A stretch of 64,000 bases of DNA from assembly GCA_963728655.1 (NCBI GenBank), contig CAVSLD010000002.1, positions 955,701 through 1,019,700 on the forward strand, given 5' to 3'. The stretch comes from Iamia sp963728655. Lineage in GTDB: Bacteria; Actinomycetota; Acidimicrobiia; Acidimicrobiales; Iamiaceae. The notes under the pieces are model-generated. The model had not been told where the DNA came from. It worked only from the letters and a program-made list of their open reading frames with translations, and made no database searches. A program made the position numbers and the translations under genes. Of the stretch, positions 9,443-19,627 are shown piece by piece. Positions within the stretch are counted from its first letter, which is position 1. Every line of letters begins with the position of its first letter.

Positions 9443-10144
9443 TCACATGACGTGGAGGCCGCACTCCGTCTTGCCCTGGCCCCGCCAGCGGCCGGCGCGG
9501 GCGTCCTCGCCCTCGGCCACCTTCGAGGTGCACGGCATGCAGCCGATCGACGGGTAGCCCTGGAGCGTGAGCGGGTTCACGGCCACGTCGTGGTCGGCGA
9601 TGTAGCCCTGCACGTCGAGGTCGGTCCAGGTGGCGATGGGGTTGACCTTCACCAGGCCACGGAGGTCGCGGACCACGATGGGGGCGGTCTCGCGGGTGCC
9701 GGCCTCGGCCCGGCGCAGACCGCTCATCCAGGCCGCCTTGCCGGCCAGGGCCCGGTCGAGCTGGCCCACCTTCACCGCCGAGCAGCAGTTCTCCGGGTCC
9801 TTGGCCCAGAGCTCCTCCTCCTGGCGGGCGACGGTCATCATCCGCAGGTTGAGCCCGTAGCGGCGCCGCACCTCCTCCACGGTCTCCAGGGTCTCGGGGA
9901 AGTGGTAGCCGGTGTCGATGAAGACCACCTCGATGCCGGGGTCGGCCTTCACCGCCAGGTCGATCAGCACGGCATCGGTGAACGAGGCGGTGAGGCACAG
10001 GTGGGGGGCGAAGGTCTCCACCGCCCAGGCGATGACCTCCGACGCCGAGCGGTGCTCGAAGTCCCGGTTGAGGTCGGCGAGGTCCTCGTCGCTCAGGTCG
10101 GGGATCTCCCGGAGGGCGAGCCCGGGTCCGGTGATGGCGCTCAT
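9443..10144 (-). CDS. cysH: phosphoadenylyl/adenylyl-sulfate reductase
   Basis: A 233-residue PAPS/APS reductase that makes sulfite from activated sulfate using thioredoxin. Cys-Cys at 120-121 and Cys202/Cys205 (GCMPC) are the ligands of the [4Fe-4S] cluster found in the APS-type, cluster-bearing branch, and Cys228 in the terminal ECGLH is the catalytic residue. This cluster-containing form usually accepts APS directly. It lies 46 bases downstream of the sulfite reductase gene on the same strand, so the two consecutive steps of assimilatory sulfate reduction are in one operon. The product feeds cysteine and, here, mycothiol synthesis. Confidence 0.93.
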   Translation of the reverse strand: MSAITGPGLALREIPDLSDEDLADLNRDFEHRSASEVIAWAVETFAPHLCLTASFTDAVLIDLAVKADPGIEVVFIDTGYHFPETLETVEEVRRRYGLNLRMMTVARQEEELWAKDPENCCSAVKVGQLDRALAGKAAWMSGLRRAEAGTRETAPIVVRDLRGLVKVNPIATWTDLDVQGYIADHDVAVNPLTLQGYPSIGCMPCTSKVAEGEDARAGRWRGQGKTECGLHVM

Positions 10145-10190
10145 GGGTGGGTCCTTCTCGGTGCAGGGGGGAGGCCGGGGGCGGGTCGGC

Positions 10191-11984
10191 TCACGTGGCG
10201 GCGCACTCGCCCTCGCCCACCTCGGCGACGTAGGGCCCGGTCTCGCCGTAGTCCACGTAGAACTCGGGGGCCTCGTCGGGGGAGGGGAACTCGCTGTGCT
10301 CCTTCAGGCCGGCGGCCACGCCCTTGGCCCCGCCCGAGCGCTCCAGCCAGCTGCGGAAGCCCTCGCCCGCCTCGCGCTCGTCGTTGAAGCGGCGGACCAC
10401 CGCGGCGGCGGCGGCGGGGGCGGCCTTGGCCGGCAGGCGCAGGGCCCGGGCGCCGAACTCGGCCTTCTCCTGGCCGACGTAGCCGCCCAGCAGCATCTGG
10501 TACCCGGGCGCGGCCTGGCCGTGGGCCCGGCGTTCGGCGCCGTAGAAGCCGATGTCGGCGGTGTGGTGCTGGCCGCAGGAGTTGGTGCAGCCCGAGATGT
10601 TGATGCGGAGGCCCCCGACGGTGGCCAGGCCCTCCTCCTCGAGGACCTCGCCGATGGCCGAGGCCAGGCCCCGGCTCTGGGTGACGGCCAGGTTGCAGGT
10701 GTCGGCGCCGGGGCAGGCGACCACGTCGCGCACCAGCTCGGCGCCGGGCTGGGCCATGCCGATCTCGGTGAGGGCCTCGAACAGGCGGGGGAGCTGGTCC
10801 TCGGCCAGGGCCCGGAACACCAGGTTCTGGCGGTTGGTGACCCGCACGTCGGCGCCCAGCTCGCGCTGGATGGCGGCGAGGGCCCGCCACTGGTCGGAGG
10901 TCACGTCGCCCAGACGGCTCCAGGCGTAGGCCGAGACGGTGCCCTTGGCCTCGCCCCGGACCACGTTGGCGCTCTCCCACGCCTGGTAGGCGCCGGAGCG
11001 GAGGGCGACCTGGGTGCCCTGGCCCATGGGCGTGGCCTCGACGGTGGGGGAGCGGCCGGCGGGGGCGTCGCCCACGTCGAGGACGTGCTGGGGGATGCCA
11101 CCGGGCCACGACGAGGAGGCGGGCAGCAGGCGGCGCTCCTTCAGGATGCGCTCCTGCAGCTCCTCCCACCCCATGGTGTCGACCAGCCACTTCATGCGGG
11201 CCCGGATCTTGTTGTCGCGGTTGCCGTGGTTGCTGAACACCCGGAGGATCGCCTCCAGGGTGGCCATGAGCTCCTCGCGGGGCGTGAACGCCTCGAGGGC
11301 CAGGGCCGGGTGGGGGTTGGCCCCGAGCCCGCCGGCCACGAACACCCGGAAGCCGTCCTCGACGGTGCCGTCGTCGAGGGTGCGGCGCACGCCGATGACC
11401 CCGGCGTCGTTGAACATGGCCTGGCCGCAGTCGGTGTCGCAGCCCGAGAAGTTGATCTTGAACTTGCGGGGCAGGCGCTGGGCGAGGGGGTGGCGCAGGA
11501 AGTGCTGGGTGGCGGCCTCGGCCCAGGGGCTGATGTCGAGGACCTCGAACGGGCAGGCGCCGGCCAGGTGGCAGCCCTGCACGGTGCGGACGGTGTCGCC
11601 GCAGGCCTCGCGGGTGGTGAGCCCCACCGACCCGAGCTTGCGCATCACGTCGGGCACCTGCTCGAGCTGCACGAAGTGGAACTGGACGTTCTGGCGGGTG
11701 GTGATGTGGCCCCAGCCCCGGGAGTGCTCGTCGGCCAGGTGGCCCATCATCTCCAGCTGCTCGGGCCGGAGCGAGCCGTAGGGGATCTTCACCCGCACCA
11801 TCTGGTTGTGGCCGCCCTGGCGCTGGCCGTAGATGCCGTTGTTGAGCCGGAACACCCGGAAGGCGTCCTCGTCGATCGTGCCGTCGAGGTGCCGGGCCAG
11901 CATGTCCTCGAACTTGTCGATGTCGGCCTGGTGGGCGGGGTCCAGCGTGGTGGTCGCCTCGGGATCGATCGTCACGGTGGGCAT
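10191..11984 (-). CDS. ferredoxin-type assimilatory sulfite reductase
   Basis: A 597-residue siroheme [4Fe-4S] hemoprotein that reduces sulfite to sulfide by six electrons. The two ferredoxin-like repeats are visible, and the siroheme/cluster cysteines appear as CPGADTC (C-x5-C, about residue 420) and CTNSC (C-x3-C, about residue 462). An extra CHLAGACPF segment occurs in the N-terminal half. I chose ATG 11984, preceded by GAGAGG; the frame is open 22 codons further upstream, but that part looks unrelated. By length and architecture it matches the actinobacterial SirA/NirA type rather than flavoprotein-coupled CysI. It is followed by cysH. Confidence 0.92.
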   Translation of the reverse strand: MPTVTIDPEATTTLDPAHQADIDKFEDMLARHLDGTIDEDAFRVFRLNNGIYGQRQGGHNQMVRVKIPYGSLRPEQLEMMGHLADEHSRGWGHITTRQNVQFHFVQLEQVPDVMRKLGSVGLTTREACGDTVRTVQGCHLAGACPFEVLDISPWAEAATQHFLRHPLAQRLPRKFKINFSGCDTDCGQAMFNDAGVIGVRRTLDDGTVEDGFRVFVAGGLGANPHPALALEAFTPREELMATLEAILRVFSNHGNRDNKIRARMKWLVDTMGWEELQERILKERRLLPASSSWPGGIPQHVLDVGDAPAGRSPTVEATPMGQGTQVALRSGAYQAWESANVVRGEAKGTVSAYAWSRLGDVTSDQWRALAAIQRELGADVRVTNRQNLVFRALAEDQLPRLFEALTEIGMAQPGAELVRDVVACPGADTCNLAVTQSRGLASAIGEVLEEEGLATVGGLRINISGCTNSCGQHHTADIGFYGAERRAHGQAAPGYQMLLGGYVGQEKAEFGARALRLPAKAAPAAAAAVVRRFNDEREAGEGFRSWLERSGGAKGVAAGLKEHSEFPSPDEAPEFYVDYGETGPYVAEVGEGECAAT

Positions 11985-12178
11985 GGGGAGGCCTCTCGGA
12001 GGGGGTCCGGGTCGCCGGCACGGCGCTCGGGGAGCGTCAAATGGTGACAAACCTGATCCGGTTGGTCAACATTCCCGAGAGGGCCGGACTTCTCGGCACG
12101 GGTCGTCCGGACAGGTCGGCCCCGCCCGGTGCCGCCCGGTCCCGGGAGGACCCCTGTGACCAGGGGCGATGCCGCGGG

Positions 12179-13543
12179 TCAGCCGGCGGCGCGCTCCCGC
12201 AGCTGCTCGGCCACCCGGAAGGCCAGGTCGAGCGACTGGCGGCCGTTCAGCCGCGGGTCGCAGACCGTCTCGTACCGGGTGTCGAGGTCGCTGTCGAGGA
12301 TCTCGTGGGAGCCGCCCAGGCACTCGGTGACGTCGTCGCTGGTGAGCTCGACGTGGACGCCCCCGGCCCAGGTGCCCTCGGCCTGGTGGGCCCGGAAGAA
12401 CCCGGCGATCTCGTCGAGGATGTCGTCGACGCGCCGGGTCTTGTGCCCGCTCTCGGAGGTGAAGGTGTTGCCGTGCATGGGGTCGCAGGTCCACACGACC
12501 GGGTGGCCGGCGTCGCGGACCGCGGCCAGGAGGGGCCGGAGACCGTCCTCGATGCGGTCGGCCCCCATGCGGGAGATGAGCGTGAGCCGGCCCGGCACCC
12601 GGTCGGGGTTGAGCACCTGGCACAGGTCGAGGACCTCGTCGGCGGTGGCGCTCGGACCCACCTTGCAGCCGATGGGGTTGGCCACGCTGGCGAAGTAGGC
12701 CACGTGGGCGCCGTCGAGCTGGCGGGTGCGCTCACCGATCCAGATGGTGTGGGCCGAGCTGGCGTAGCGGTGCCCGGTGAGGGGGTCGACCCGGGTGAGG
12801 GCTTCCTCGAAGGGCAGCAGCAGGGCCTCGTGGCTCGTGAAGAAGTCGGTCTCGTGCAGCGTGGGCAGCGACGTGGTGTCGACGCCGCAGGCGGTCATGA
12901 ACCGCAGGGCCCGGCCGATCTCGTCGGCCAGCGCCTTGTACTGCTGGCCCTGGGGGGTGCCGGTGACGAAGGTCTGGGTCCAGGAGTGGACCTGGTTGAG
13001 GTCGGCGAAGCCGCCCCGGGTGAGCGACCGCAGCAGGTTCAAGGTGGCGGCCGACTGGTGGTACGCCTGCAGCAGGCGGTCCGGGTCCGGCACCCGGGAG
13101 GCGGTGTCGAAGGCGTCGCCGTTGACGATGTGGCCGCGGAACGACGGCAGGGTGACGCCGTCGATGGTCTCGCTGCCCGACGAGCGGGGCTTGGCGAACT
13201 GGCCGGCGATGCGGCCGATCTTCACCGTGGGCACGCCCGAGGAGTAGGTCAGCACCACGGCCATCTGCAGGATGACCTGGAGCCGGCGGCGGACCGACTC
13301 GGCCGAGAAGGAGGAGAAGGACTCGGCGCAGTCGCCGGCCTGGAGCAGGAAGGCCTGGCCCTCGGCCACGCGGGCCAGGGCGGAGGTGAGGTCGCGGCTC
13401 TCGGCCGCCACCACCAGCGGCGGCAGCGAGGCCAGCGCGTCGGTGGTGCGACGGAGGTGGTCGTCGTCGGGCCAGTCGGGCTGCTGGGCGGCCGGGAGGG
13501 CCCGCCAGTCGGGGGGTGAGGTGTCGCGCTCAGCGGTGAGCAT
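12179..13543 (-). CDS. aroG: class II 3-deoxy-7-phosphoheptulonate (DAHP) synthase
   Basis: A 454-residue class II (plant/actinobacterial) DAHP synthase, the first committed enzyme of the shikimate pathway, condensing phosphoenolpyruvate with erythrose-4-phosphate. Characteristic blocks are LLQAGDCAESF near residue 70, RIAGQFAKPRS, and the metal/PEP-binding WTCDPMHGNT with downstream Glu and Asp residues in HVELTSDDVTECLGG. Length and start agree with the family. Regulation by aromatic amino acids is usual but not visible here. A short motif TCACCTTGGTCAC lies about 70 bases upstream of the start and recurs at the nadD start. Confidence 0.93.
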   Translation of the reverse strand: MLTAERDTSPPDWRALPAAQQPDWPDDDHLRRTTDALASLPPLVVAAESRDLTSALARVAEGQAFLLQAGDCAESFSSFSAESVRRRLQVILQMAVVLTYSSGVPTVKIGRIAGQFAKPRSSGSETIDGVTLPSFRGHIVNGDAFDTASRVPDPDRLLQAYHQSAATLNLLRSLTRGGFADLNQVHSWTQTFVTGTPQGQQYKALADEIGRALRFMTACGVDTTSLPTLHETDFFTSHEALLLPFEEALTRVDPLTGHRYASSAHTIWIGERTRQLDGAHVAYFASVANPIGCKVGPSATADEVLDLCQVLNPDRVPGRLTLISRMGADRIEDGLRPLLAAVRDAGHPVVWTCDPMHGNTFTSESGHKTRRVDDILDEIAGFFRAHQAEGTWAGGVHVELTSDDVTECLGGSHEILDSDLDTRYETVCDPRLNGRQSLDLAFRVAEQLRERAAG

Positions 13544-13756
13544 GGGGCAAGCGTGCCTCCTGGTGGCGGTGGGCGCAAAGCGCGAATCGCGCTCCGGATC
13601 GGGAACGACGCCGTGTCACCTTGGTCACATCGACCAGTGGCTTCCGGTCTGGAGCGCGGAACGAGGACAGATCGCCCGATGAGGGGGCCCCCGGGGAACC
13701 CAGCGGCCCCGCCCGTGGAGGGCGGGGCCGGGAGGGAGCGGGGGCGGGCGTGGGGG

Positions 13757-14587
13757 TCAGGCGGCGGAGATGCGGGCCTCGGCCTCGGACCGCACGGTGT
13801 GCACGGCCCGCTTGACCAGGCGCCGGGCGGCCTCGGCGGTCACGCCGAGCTCGTCGCCGACCTCGCGGTAGGACCGCTTGCGGCCGTCGTTGATGCCGAA
13901 GCGCTGCTCGACGGCGTAGCGGGCCCGGGGCTCGAGGACCTCGAGCAGGCCGGTGGCGTAGTCCTCCTCGGCCCGGGCCATCACGATGGTCTCGGGACCG
14001 ACGGTGTCGTCGGCGAGCAGGTCGACCAGCTCGTTGCCGTCGTCGTCGCCGACGGTGCGGTCGAGCGACGTCGGCGTGGTGAGCCGGTGCAGGGTGGCGT
14101 GCTCGTCGTCGAGCTCGTCGCCGTCGCCCGACACCTGGCGCAGGGCCGAGCGGAGGCTGGCCGAGCGGTCGCCGGGGAGGCGGATGAGGCTCGCCTTCTG
14201 GTCGAGGGCCCGGCCGATGGCCTGGCGGATCCAGAACGTGGCGTAGGTGGAGAACTTGAAACCCTTGCGCCAGTCGAACTTGTCGACCGCGTGCTCGAGG
14301 CCGATGTTGCCCTCCTGCACCAGGTCCAGGAGCTCCATGCCCGGGGGCAGGGGGTAGCGGCGGGCCACGCTGACCACCAGGCGGAGGTTGGCCCGGATGA
14401 ACCGGTCCTTGGCCCGGGCTGCGGCCCGGTCGGCTCGGCGCAGCTCCGCGCTGTCCTCGCCGGCCGCCAGCTGCTCGCGTGCGGCGACGCCCTTCTCTAT
14501 GACCTGGGCCAGCTCCCGCTCTTCGTCGGCGGTGAGCAGGGGGACCAGGCCGATCTCGTTGAGGTACTGACCTACTGAATCGCTCAT
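13757..14587 (-). CDS. RNA polymerase sigma factor, sigma-70 family
   Basis: A 276-residue primary-like sigma factor. Region 1.2 starts with DSVGQYLNEIGLVPLL. Region 2 carries the core-binding and -10 recognition block (LVVSVARRYPLP, LDLVQEGNIGL, FSTYATFWIRQAI), region 3 follows, and region 4 ends with the -35 helix-turn-helix (SYREVGDELGVTAEAARRLV). The absence of a long N-terminal region 1.1 makes it a group 2-like (SigB-like) factor rather than the housekeeping one. I chose ATG 14587; the frame extends 29 codons further upstream without good coding character. No anti-sigma gene is adjacent. Confidence 0.9.
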   Translation of the reverse strand: MSDSVGQYLNEIGLVPLLTADEERELAQVIEKGVAAREQLAAGEDSAELRRADRAAARAKDRFIRANLRLVVSVARRYPLPPGMELLDLVQEGNIGLEHAVDKFDWRKGFKFSTYATFWIRQAIGRALDQKASLIRLPGDRSASLRSALRQVSGDGDELDDEHATLHRLTTPTSLDRTVGDDDGNELVDLLADDTVGPETIVMARAEEDYATGLLEVLEPRARYAVEQRFGINDGRKRSYREVGDELGVTAEAARRLVKRAVHTVRSEAEARISAA

Positions 14588-14708
14588 TGCCACCTGTCCA
14601 ACTCGATACCCCCTCCCAGCATTCCCATGTCGACCACCAGGCGGTCGGCGCTGAGGGGGGTGGCTACGGTTCAACCGTGACCCTTCCCGAACCCTTCCGT
14701 CTCACTCG

Positions 14709-15331
14709 GTGACCTTGGTCACCGCAGGGAGGAGACGGCGGATCGGGCTGCTAGGGGGCACGTTCGACCCACCGCACATCGGCCACCTCCGGGTGGCGGT
14801 GGCGGTGCGCCACGCACTGGGGCTCGACGAGGTCCTGCTGGTGCCCAACGGGGACCCCTGGCAGAAGCGCGACGTCGCGCGACCTCACCCCCGCGGCGCT
14901 GCGGCTGGAGATGGTCGAGGCCGCGGCCGAGGCCCTGACCCCGACCTCCGGCGTGACGGTGAGCGACGTGGAGGTCCGCCGACCGGGACCGTCCTACACC
15001 GCCGACACGGTGGCCCAGCTGCACGACGCCGACCCCGAGCTCGAGGTCACCGTCGTCCTCGGGCGCGACGCGGCCGTGCTGCTGCCCTCGTGGGAGCGCC
15101 TCGACGAGGTCCTGGCCGGGCGCCGTCGTGGCCGTCGTCGACCGACCCGGCGCGGGGGGCGGTGCCCTCGAGGGCGTCGACCCCGACCGGGTGGTGACCG
15201 TCGAGGTCGAGCAGCTGGCCGTGTCCAGCTCCGGTGTCCGGGCTCTGGTGGCCGAGGGGGCACCCATCGACGTGCTCGTCCCGCCCGGGGTGGCCGCGAT
15301 CATCGCCCGGGAGGGGCTCTACCGGGTCTGA
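14709..15331 (+). CDS. nadD: nicotinate-nucleotide adenylyltransferase, two frameshifts
   Basis: The enzyme adenylates nicotinate mononucleotide in NAD synthesis. It starts with GTG at 14709. The nucleotidyltransferase signature GGTFDPPHIGH follows within 25 residues, then PNGDPWQKR. After a one-base shift near 14,880 the protein continues with LRLEMVEAAA and RRPGPSYTADTVAQL. After a second shift near 15,125 it ends with the conserved SSSGVRALVAEG motif (the family's ISST-x-IR) and AREGLYRV. Both shifts look like one extra base. Since NadD is normally indispensable and every motif survives, I read this as an intact gene with sequence errors. It is followed by LCP-like and rsfS genes, a common actinobacterial order. 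Confidence 0.82.
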
Positions 15332-15395
15332 CGGGGCCCCTCGACGCCGGGGGGTGTCTCTTCGGGCGGGGGGGTCGCCCTCTATCGTGGTCCCG

Positions 15396-17374
15396 ATGAC
15401 CGACCGGCCGTCCGACGACGGCAGGCGCACCCGCTCCGATGCGGCGTCCCGGCTGGCTGCCCTGCTGGCGGAGTCGACCGACGAGCAGCCGCCCGCCGCG
15501 CCCACCGAGCCCCCGGCCGCGCCCGCGGCCCGGCGGGTGGTGCGCCGGCGCCCGCGACCCGAGACCACCGCCCCGCTCCCCGGGCCGCCCGCCGCGCCCG
15601 ACGCCGCGTCGCCGGGCCGCCACCGCGCCCGGACCCGGACGCGACGGACCGCACGCGCCCCGGACCCGGACGCCGACGAGGGCGAGCGCACGGCGGCGAT
15701 CGACATGGGGGCGGTGCTGGCCCCGCCGGCCGCCGCGCCCGAGGCCCCACCCCGCGGCCCCGACGAGGCGCCGGCCCCGACGCCGCCGACCCCGTCCCCG
15801 GACCCACCCGCGGTCGGGGCCGACCAGCGGCCCACGGCGAAGGCGGCCCCGCCCCCCACGCCGGAGGGGGAGGCCCGCGCCGACCGCACCCCGTCCTCCA
15901 CGCCGGAGGGGGAGGGCCGCGCCGACCGCACCCCGCCCTCCGCCGGCGCCCCCGCTGGGGCGGGCCCGAGCGCAGGACCCCGGCCCCGACCCCGGCCCCC
16001 GCCCCGTCCCGCCCCCGACGCCCCGCGGTGCCGGTGAGGTCCCTGTCGCGACCGGCCTGCCCGCCCGACCCCGCCCGTCCGGCTCCGCCCGGCGCGGCGA
16101 GGGCGGCGGCGACGGGCCCCCGCCGACGGCGCGCCGGCCCGGCCCGCCCCGCCCGGCGCCGGAGCCCGAGGTCGAGGTGCCGCCGCTGCGGAGGGTCACG
16201 CTGCGGGCCGTCGCCTTCGGCGTGGCCTTCCTCCTGCTCCTGGCCGCGGTGCCGGCCCTGGCGTGGGTGGGCAAGGACCGCCTGCTCGACAGCCGGGGCG
16301 GCAACGTCGTCGACGGGTCGAACGAGGCCACCGACCCGGGCTACCGGGCCCTCGTCGACCCCACCCAGACCGCCCTCGTCCTCCAGCGGGCCACGCCCGA
16401 CGGCGACATCGAGGCGGCCACCGTCCTGGCCCTCGGCATGGGCCGGGAGGGCGGCACCGTGCTCCAGGTCCCGCTCGACACCGCCCTCCGGGTGCCTCAG
16501 TACACGCTCGACCGCCTGGCCCAGATCGCCGACACCAGCAACCACCGACGCTGTTCGCCGGCCGGTCGAGGACCGCATCAACGTGGCCATCCCCACCACC
16601 ATCGAGCTCGACGACGAGCGGCTGGCCTCGCTGGTCGCCCCGGTGGCCCCGCTCGAGGTCGACAACCCCGACCCCGTGGTGCTCGAGTCCGGCGAGCAGA
16701 TCGATGCCGGGCCGATCAGCCTGCAGGCCGAGCAGCTGGGCCCGTTCCTCCGCGCCCGGCGGCAACGACGAGTCCGACCTGGGCCGCCTGGCGCGCGACC
16801 AGGTGGTGTGGGGGGCCTGGCTCGACGCCATCGGCTCGTCGGACACGGCCGACTCGGTCGGTCCGGCCACCACCGGCATCGGGCCCTTCCTGCGCACCCT
16901 CTCGGCCGGGGACCCGGTGATCGAGACCCTCGACGTCGAGGAGGACCCCGACCCCGTGGTCACCGACCCCGACCTACGTCGTCCCGCTGGTGCCGCGCCG
17001 AGGGGTTCGACGAGCAGGTCGTCGACGCCGTGCCCTACCCCCGGTCCCCCGGCGCTGGGGCGCCGCTACAACCTCACAGCTGCTCAACGGGGCCGAGCGG
17101 CGACGAGATCCCCCGGACCCTCATGCACGACCTCATCCTCCGGGGCGCGGCCCTCACCACCCTGGGCAACGCCGTCGGAGTTCGGCCAGCGAGGACGACG
17201 ACCGTCGAGTACACCAGCGAGGGGTGGCAGCCCCTCGCCGAGCTGGCCGCCCAGACCCTGGGAGGTGCGCGAGGTGAGCCAGATGGGCGCAGCGGAGGCC
17301 GAGGCGTCCGGGGACGACATCGTCATCACCCTCGGCTCGGACCACCCTCGACCGCTACGAGGACAGACGGGTGA
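15396..17374 (+). CDS. membrane-anchored LCP-like protein with LytR_C domain, many frameshifts
   Basis: From ATG 15396 about 220 residues of Pro/Ala-rich disordered cytoplasmic sequence precede one transmembrane helix (near 16,205-16,260, LRAVAFGVAFLLLLAA). An extracellular part follows whose order of blocks (IPTTIELDDERLASLV, SGEQIDAGPISLQAEQ) resembles a divergent LytR-CpsA-Psr domain. The end matches the LytR_C domain: LLNGAERR, GAALTTLGNA, VEYTSEGWQPLAELA and DDIVITLGSD. LCP proteins move glycopolymers onto peptidoglycan. At least six one-base shifts interrupt the frame. Corrected, it would end at TGA 17372-17374, overlapping the rsfS start (GTGA), as expected for the nadD-LCP-rsfS operon. 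Confidence 0.6.
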
Positions 17375-17782
17375 CGGCGTGGCCGACGACGACCCGACCT
17401 TCGTCGACCCCGCCGACCGACGAGGTGGCCGTGCGTGGCCGCCCGAGCCGCCGACGCACAAGGGCGGGACGCGCACCGTCGTGCTCCGGGTCGGCGACGT
17501 GCTCGGCATCACCGAGCTCTTCGTGGTCACCAGCGCCTCCAACCCCCGACTGGTCAAGGCCATCGTCGAGGAGGTCGAGGCCCAGCGTCGGCGCCGACGG
17601 CGGGCCCCGTCCCCACCGCGTCGAGGGCCTCGACGACGCCCGCTGGGTGCTCATGGACTACGGCGACTGGGTCGCCCACGTGTTCCTCGACGAGGCCCGG
17701 CAGCTTCTACGACCTCGAGCGGCTGTGGGCCGACGTACCCCGGGTCGACTGGGCGGCCGAGGCCGGCCCCGTCGGCCGCTGA
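17371..17782 (+). CDS. rsfS: ribosome silencing factor RsfS, frameshifted
   Basis: RsfS binds ribosomal protein uL14 and blocks subunit joining when nutrients are scarce. Pieces of the typical 110-130-residue protein can be read across three frames: GTRTVVLRVGDVLGITELFV then TSASNPRLVKAIVEEVEAQ, then DARWVLMDYGDWVAHVFLDE, then FYDLERLWADVPRVDW at the C-terminus. The D-x-GD-x-V-x-H-x-F motif that defines the family is intact. I prefer GTG 17371, which overlaps the stop of the preceding gene. Each break can be repaired by removing one base. Its place after nadD is the usual genomic arrangement. Confidence 0.78.
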
Positions 17783-17816
17783 GGGCTGACCCCGTCGGGG
17801 TCGGGCGGACCGAGCA

Positions 17817-18356
17817 GTGAGCCGACGGGTCGAGGGTGCGGCGGCCGACGAGGTCCGGGTCCGCTCGGCGCTGTGGGCCGTGGCGTGCTGCGCCCTCCTG
17901 GTCGTCGGCTTACGTGCTGGCCCCGCTTCGAGGGCAGCCGCTCGTGGGTCGTCGGCGTCCTGGTCGCTGGTGATGGCGCCTGGTGGTGGCCGCCCCGTTC
18001 CTCCTCATCCGCAGGCGGCTCCAGCGCACCACGCCGCCCGCTGGCCGACGCAGTGGTGACCGTGGCGCTCATGCTGGTGACCCTCGTCATCGGGTTCTCC
18101 GCCATCTACGTGACCATGGCCCACGAGGACGCCGACAGACATCCCGGGCATCGACACCAAGGTCGACGCCGTCTACTTCACCGTCACCACCCTGGCGACC
18201 GTCGGCTTCGGCGACATCCACCCCGTGTCGCAGTCGGCGCGGGTGGTGGCCACCATCCAGATGCTGTTCGACCTGACCGTGGTGGCGGTCGCCGCCCGCC
18301 TGGTGCTCGGTGTGGCCCAGGAACGGCGGCGCGAGCGCTCGGGGCCGCCGGGCTAG
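17817..18356 (+). CDS. potassium channel family protein, frameshifted
   Basis: When single extra bases are removed this reads as a small two- to four-helix ion channel. It opens with VEGAAADEVRVRSALW and hydrophobic segments (ALWAVACCALLVV, LVVAAPFLLIRRRL, VVTVALMLVTLVIGF). The pore loop then contains the selectivity filter TTLATVGFGD, and the last helix is ARVVATIQMLFDLTVVAVAA. The filter TVGFGD is diagnostic of K+ channels (Ion_trans_2). The protein ends at TAG 18354-18356 with an Arg-rich tail and no RCK domain. I count at least six one-base interruptions, all consistent with insertions. Confidence 0.75.
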
Positions 18357-18415
18357 GGCCCGGCGCCACGTGCACCCGCACGGCGTCCCGGCGGCGCGTG
18401 CCGGCCGGGTCGCAG

Positions 18416-18488
18416 TGGAGCTAAGGGGAATCGAACCCCTGACCTCTTCCATGCCATGGAAGCGCTCTACCAACTGAGCTATAGCCCC
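18416..18488 (-). tRNA. tRNA-Ala(GGC)
   Basis: The minus strand folds into a complete 73-nucleotide cloverleaf. The acceptor stem GGGGCTA pairs with TAGCTCC, the D-arm is GCTC..GAGC, and the anticodon stem CTTCC/GGAAG holds loop ATGGCAT, giving anticodon GGC (alanine). The T-arm is CAGGGGTTCGATTCCCCT. The discriminator base is A, and no CCA is encoded, which is normal for actinobacteria. Confidence 0.96.
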
Positions 18489-18661
18489 GTGGGAGCGATC
18501 ACCGTAGCACCGGGTGCGGGCCCGGCCGAAGTCCATCCGCCACCCCCGGCCGGGCGTCTCGGAACGGCCCCGGCTGCCGGCCGGGCACCGCGTCGGCGGG
18601 CTCCGGAGAGGCCGTCGACGGGGCGGCGCGGCGCGGGGATGGGGTCGGCCAGACTGCGGGC

Positions 18662-19555
18662 GTGCGCTTCAGCCTGGCCCTCCCGATGCTGCCGCCCGAG
18701 CGGCTGCTGCCCCTCGCCCGCATCGCCGAGGAGACCGGGTGGGACGCCGTCACCATGCCGGAGTCGGTCTTCTACCCGGAGGAGGTGTCGGCCGAGTACC
18801 CGTACACCTCCGACGGCGAGCGCTTCTGGGACCCGGCGGCACCGTGGGTCGACCCGTGGGTCGCCATCCCGGCCATCGCCGCGGTGACGGCACGCATCAC
18901 GCTCGGCACCAACGTCATCAAGCTGCCGCTTGCGCCACCCGCTGCTGGTGGCCAAGACGGTGGGGTCCACCGCCGCCCTGTTCCCGGGGCGCATCGAGCT
19001 GGGCGTCGGGCCTGTCGTGGATCCCCGAGGAGTTCTCCTGGCTGGGCCAGGAGATGTCCACCCGGGGCGCCCGCCTCGACGACGGCATCGACCTCATCCG
19101 CACCGTGCTGGGCGGGGGCTGGGTCGAGCACCACGGCCCGCAGTACGACTTCGACCGGCTGCGCATGGACCCGGCCCCGCCCTCGCCGGTGCCGATCATC
19201 GTCGGCGGCCACTCGGACCCGGCCCTGCGCCGGGCCGCCCGGCGCGGTGACGGGTGGGTCGGCGCCCAGTGCGACCTCGACGGCATCCGCGACGTCGTCG
19301 GCCGCCTGCGGCCGGCCCGGGAGGAGGCGGGCGACGAGGCCCGGGTCCCGCTCGACGAGCCCTTCCCGGTGAAGCTCACGCCGCTGGTCGCCCCGACGCC
19401 GGAGGCCATGGCCGAGGTGGCCGACGCTCGGGGTCACCGAGGTCATCACCGTCCCGTGGTACTTCTTCGGCGGCGACCCGTCGGACCCCGACGGTGCAGG
19501 ACGAGTCGTCGCCCGCTTCGCCGACGAGGTCATCGCCCCGCTCGCCGGCTCCTGA
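18662..19555 (+). CDS. LLM-class F420-dependent oxidoreductase, frameshifted
   Basis: A luciferase-like monooxygenase-fold enzyme of about 297 residues that would use coenzyme F420. It starts with GTG 18662 (RFSLALPMLPPERLL). Family blocks are WDAVTMPESVFYP, ARITLGTNVIKLP, FPGRIELGVG, PVPIIVGGHSDPALRRAARR (the phosphate/F420 loop) and GDGWVGAQ. Three or four one-base shifts (near 18,930, 19,010, 19,425 and 19,490) break the frame; the last corrected piece ends VIAPLAGS at TGA 19553-19555. The substrate is unknown. F420 use fits with the NpdG-like reductase at 41.1 kb. Confidence 0.78.
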
Positions 19556-19627
19556 ACCCCTGCCCCTGCCGACGCGCCACCCCCACCCCTCGCCGGCTGG
19601 TCGCCGGCACCGATCCCTGGAGGACCC

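Noticed and set aside
11985..12178. A SAM-type riboswitch or clear promoter upstream of the sulfite reductase gene
   Set aside because: A TTGACC box and a small GACAAACC/GGTTTGTC-like symmetry are present, but I could not build a convincing aptamer fold or a good -10 element.
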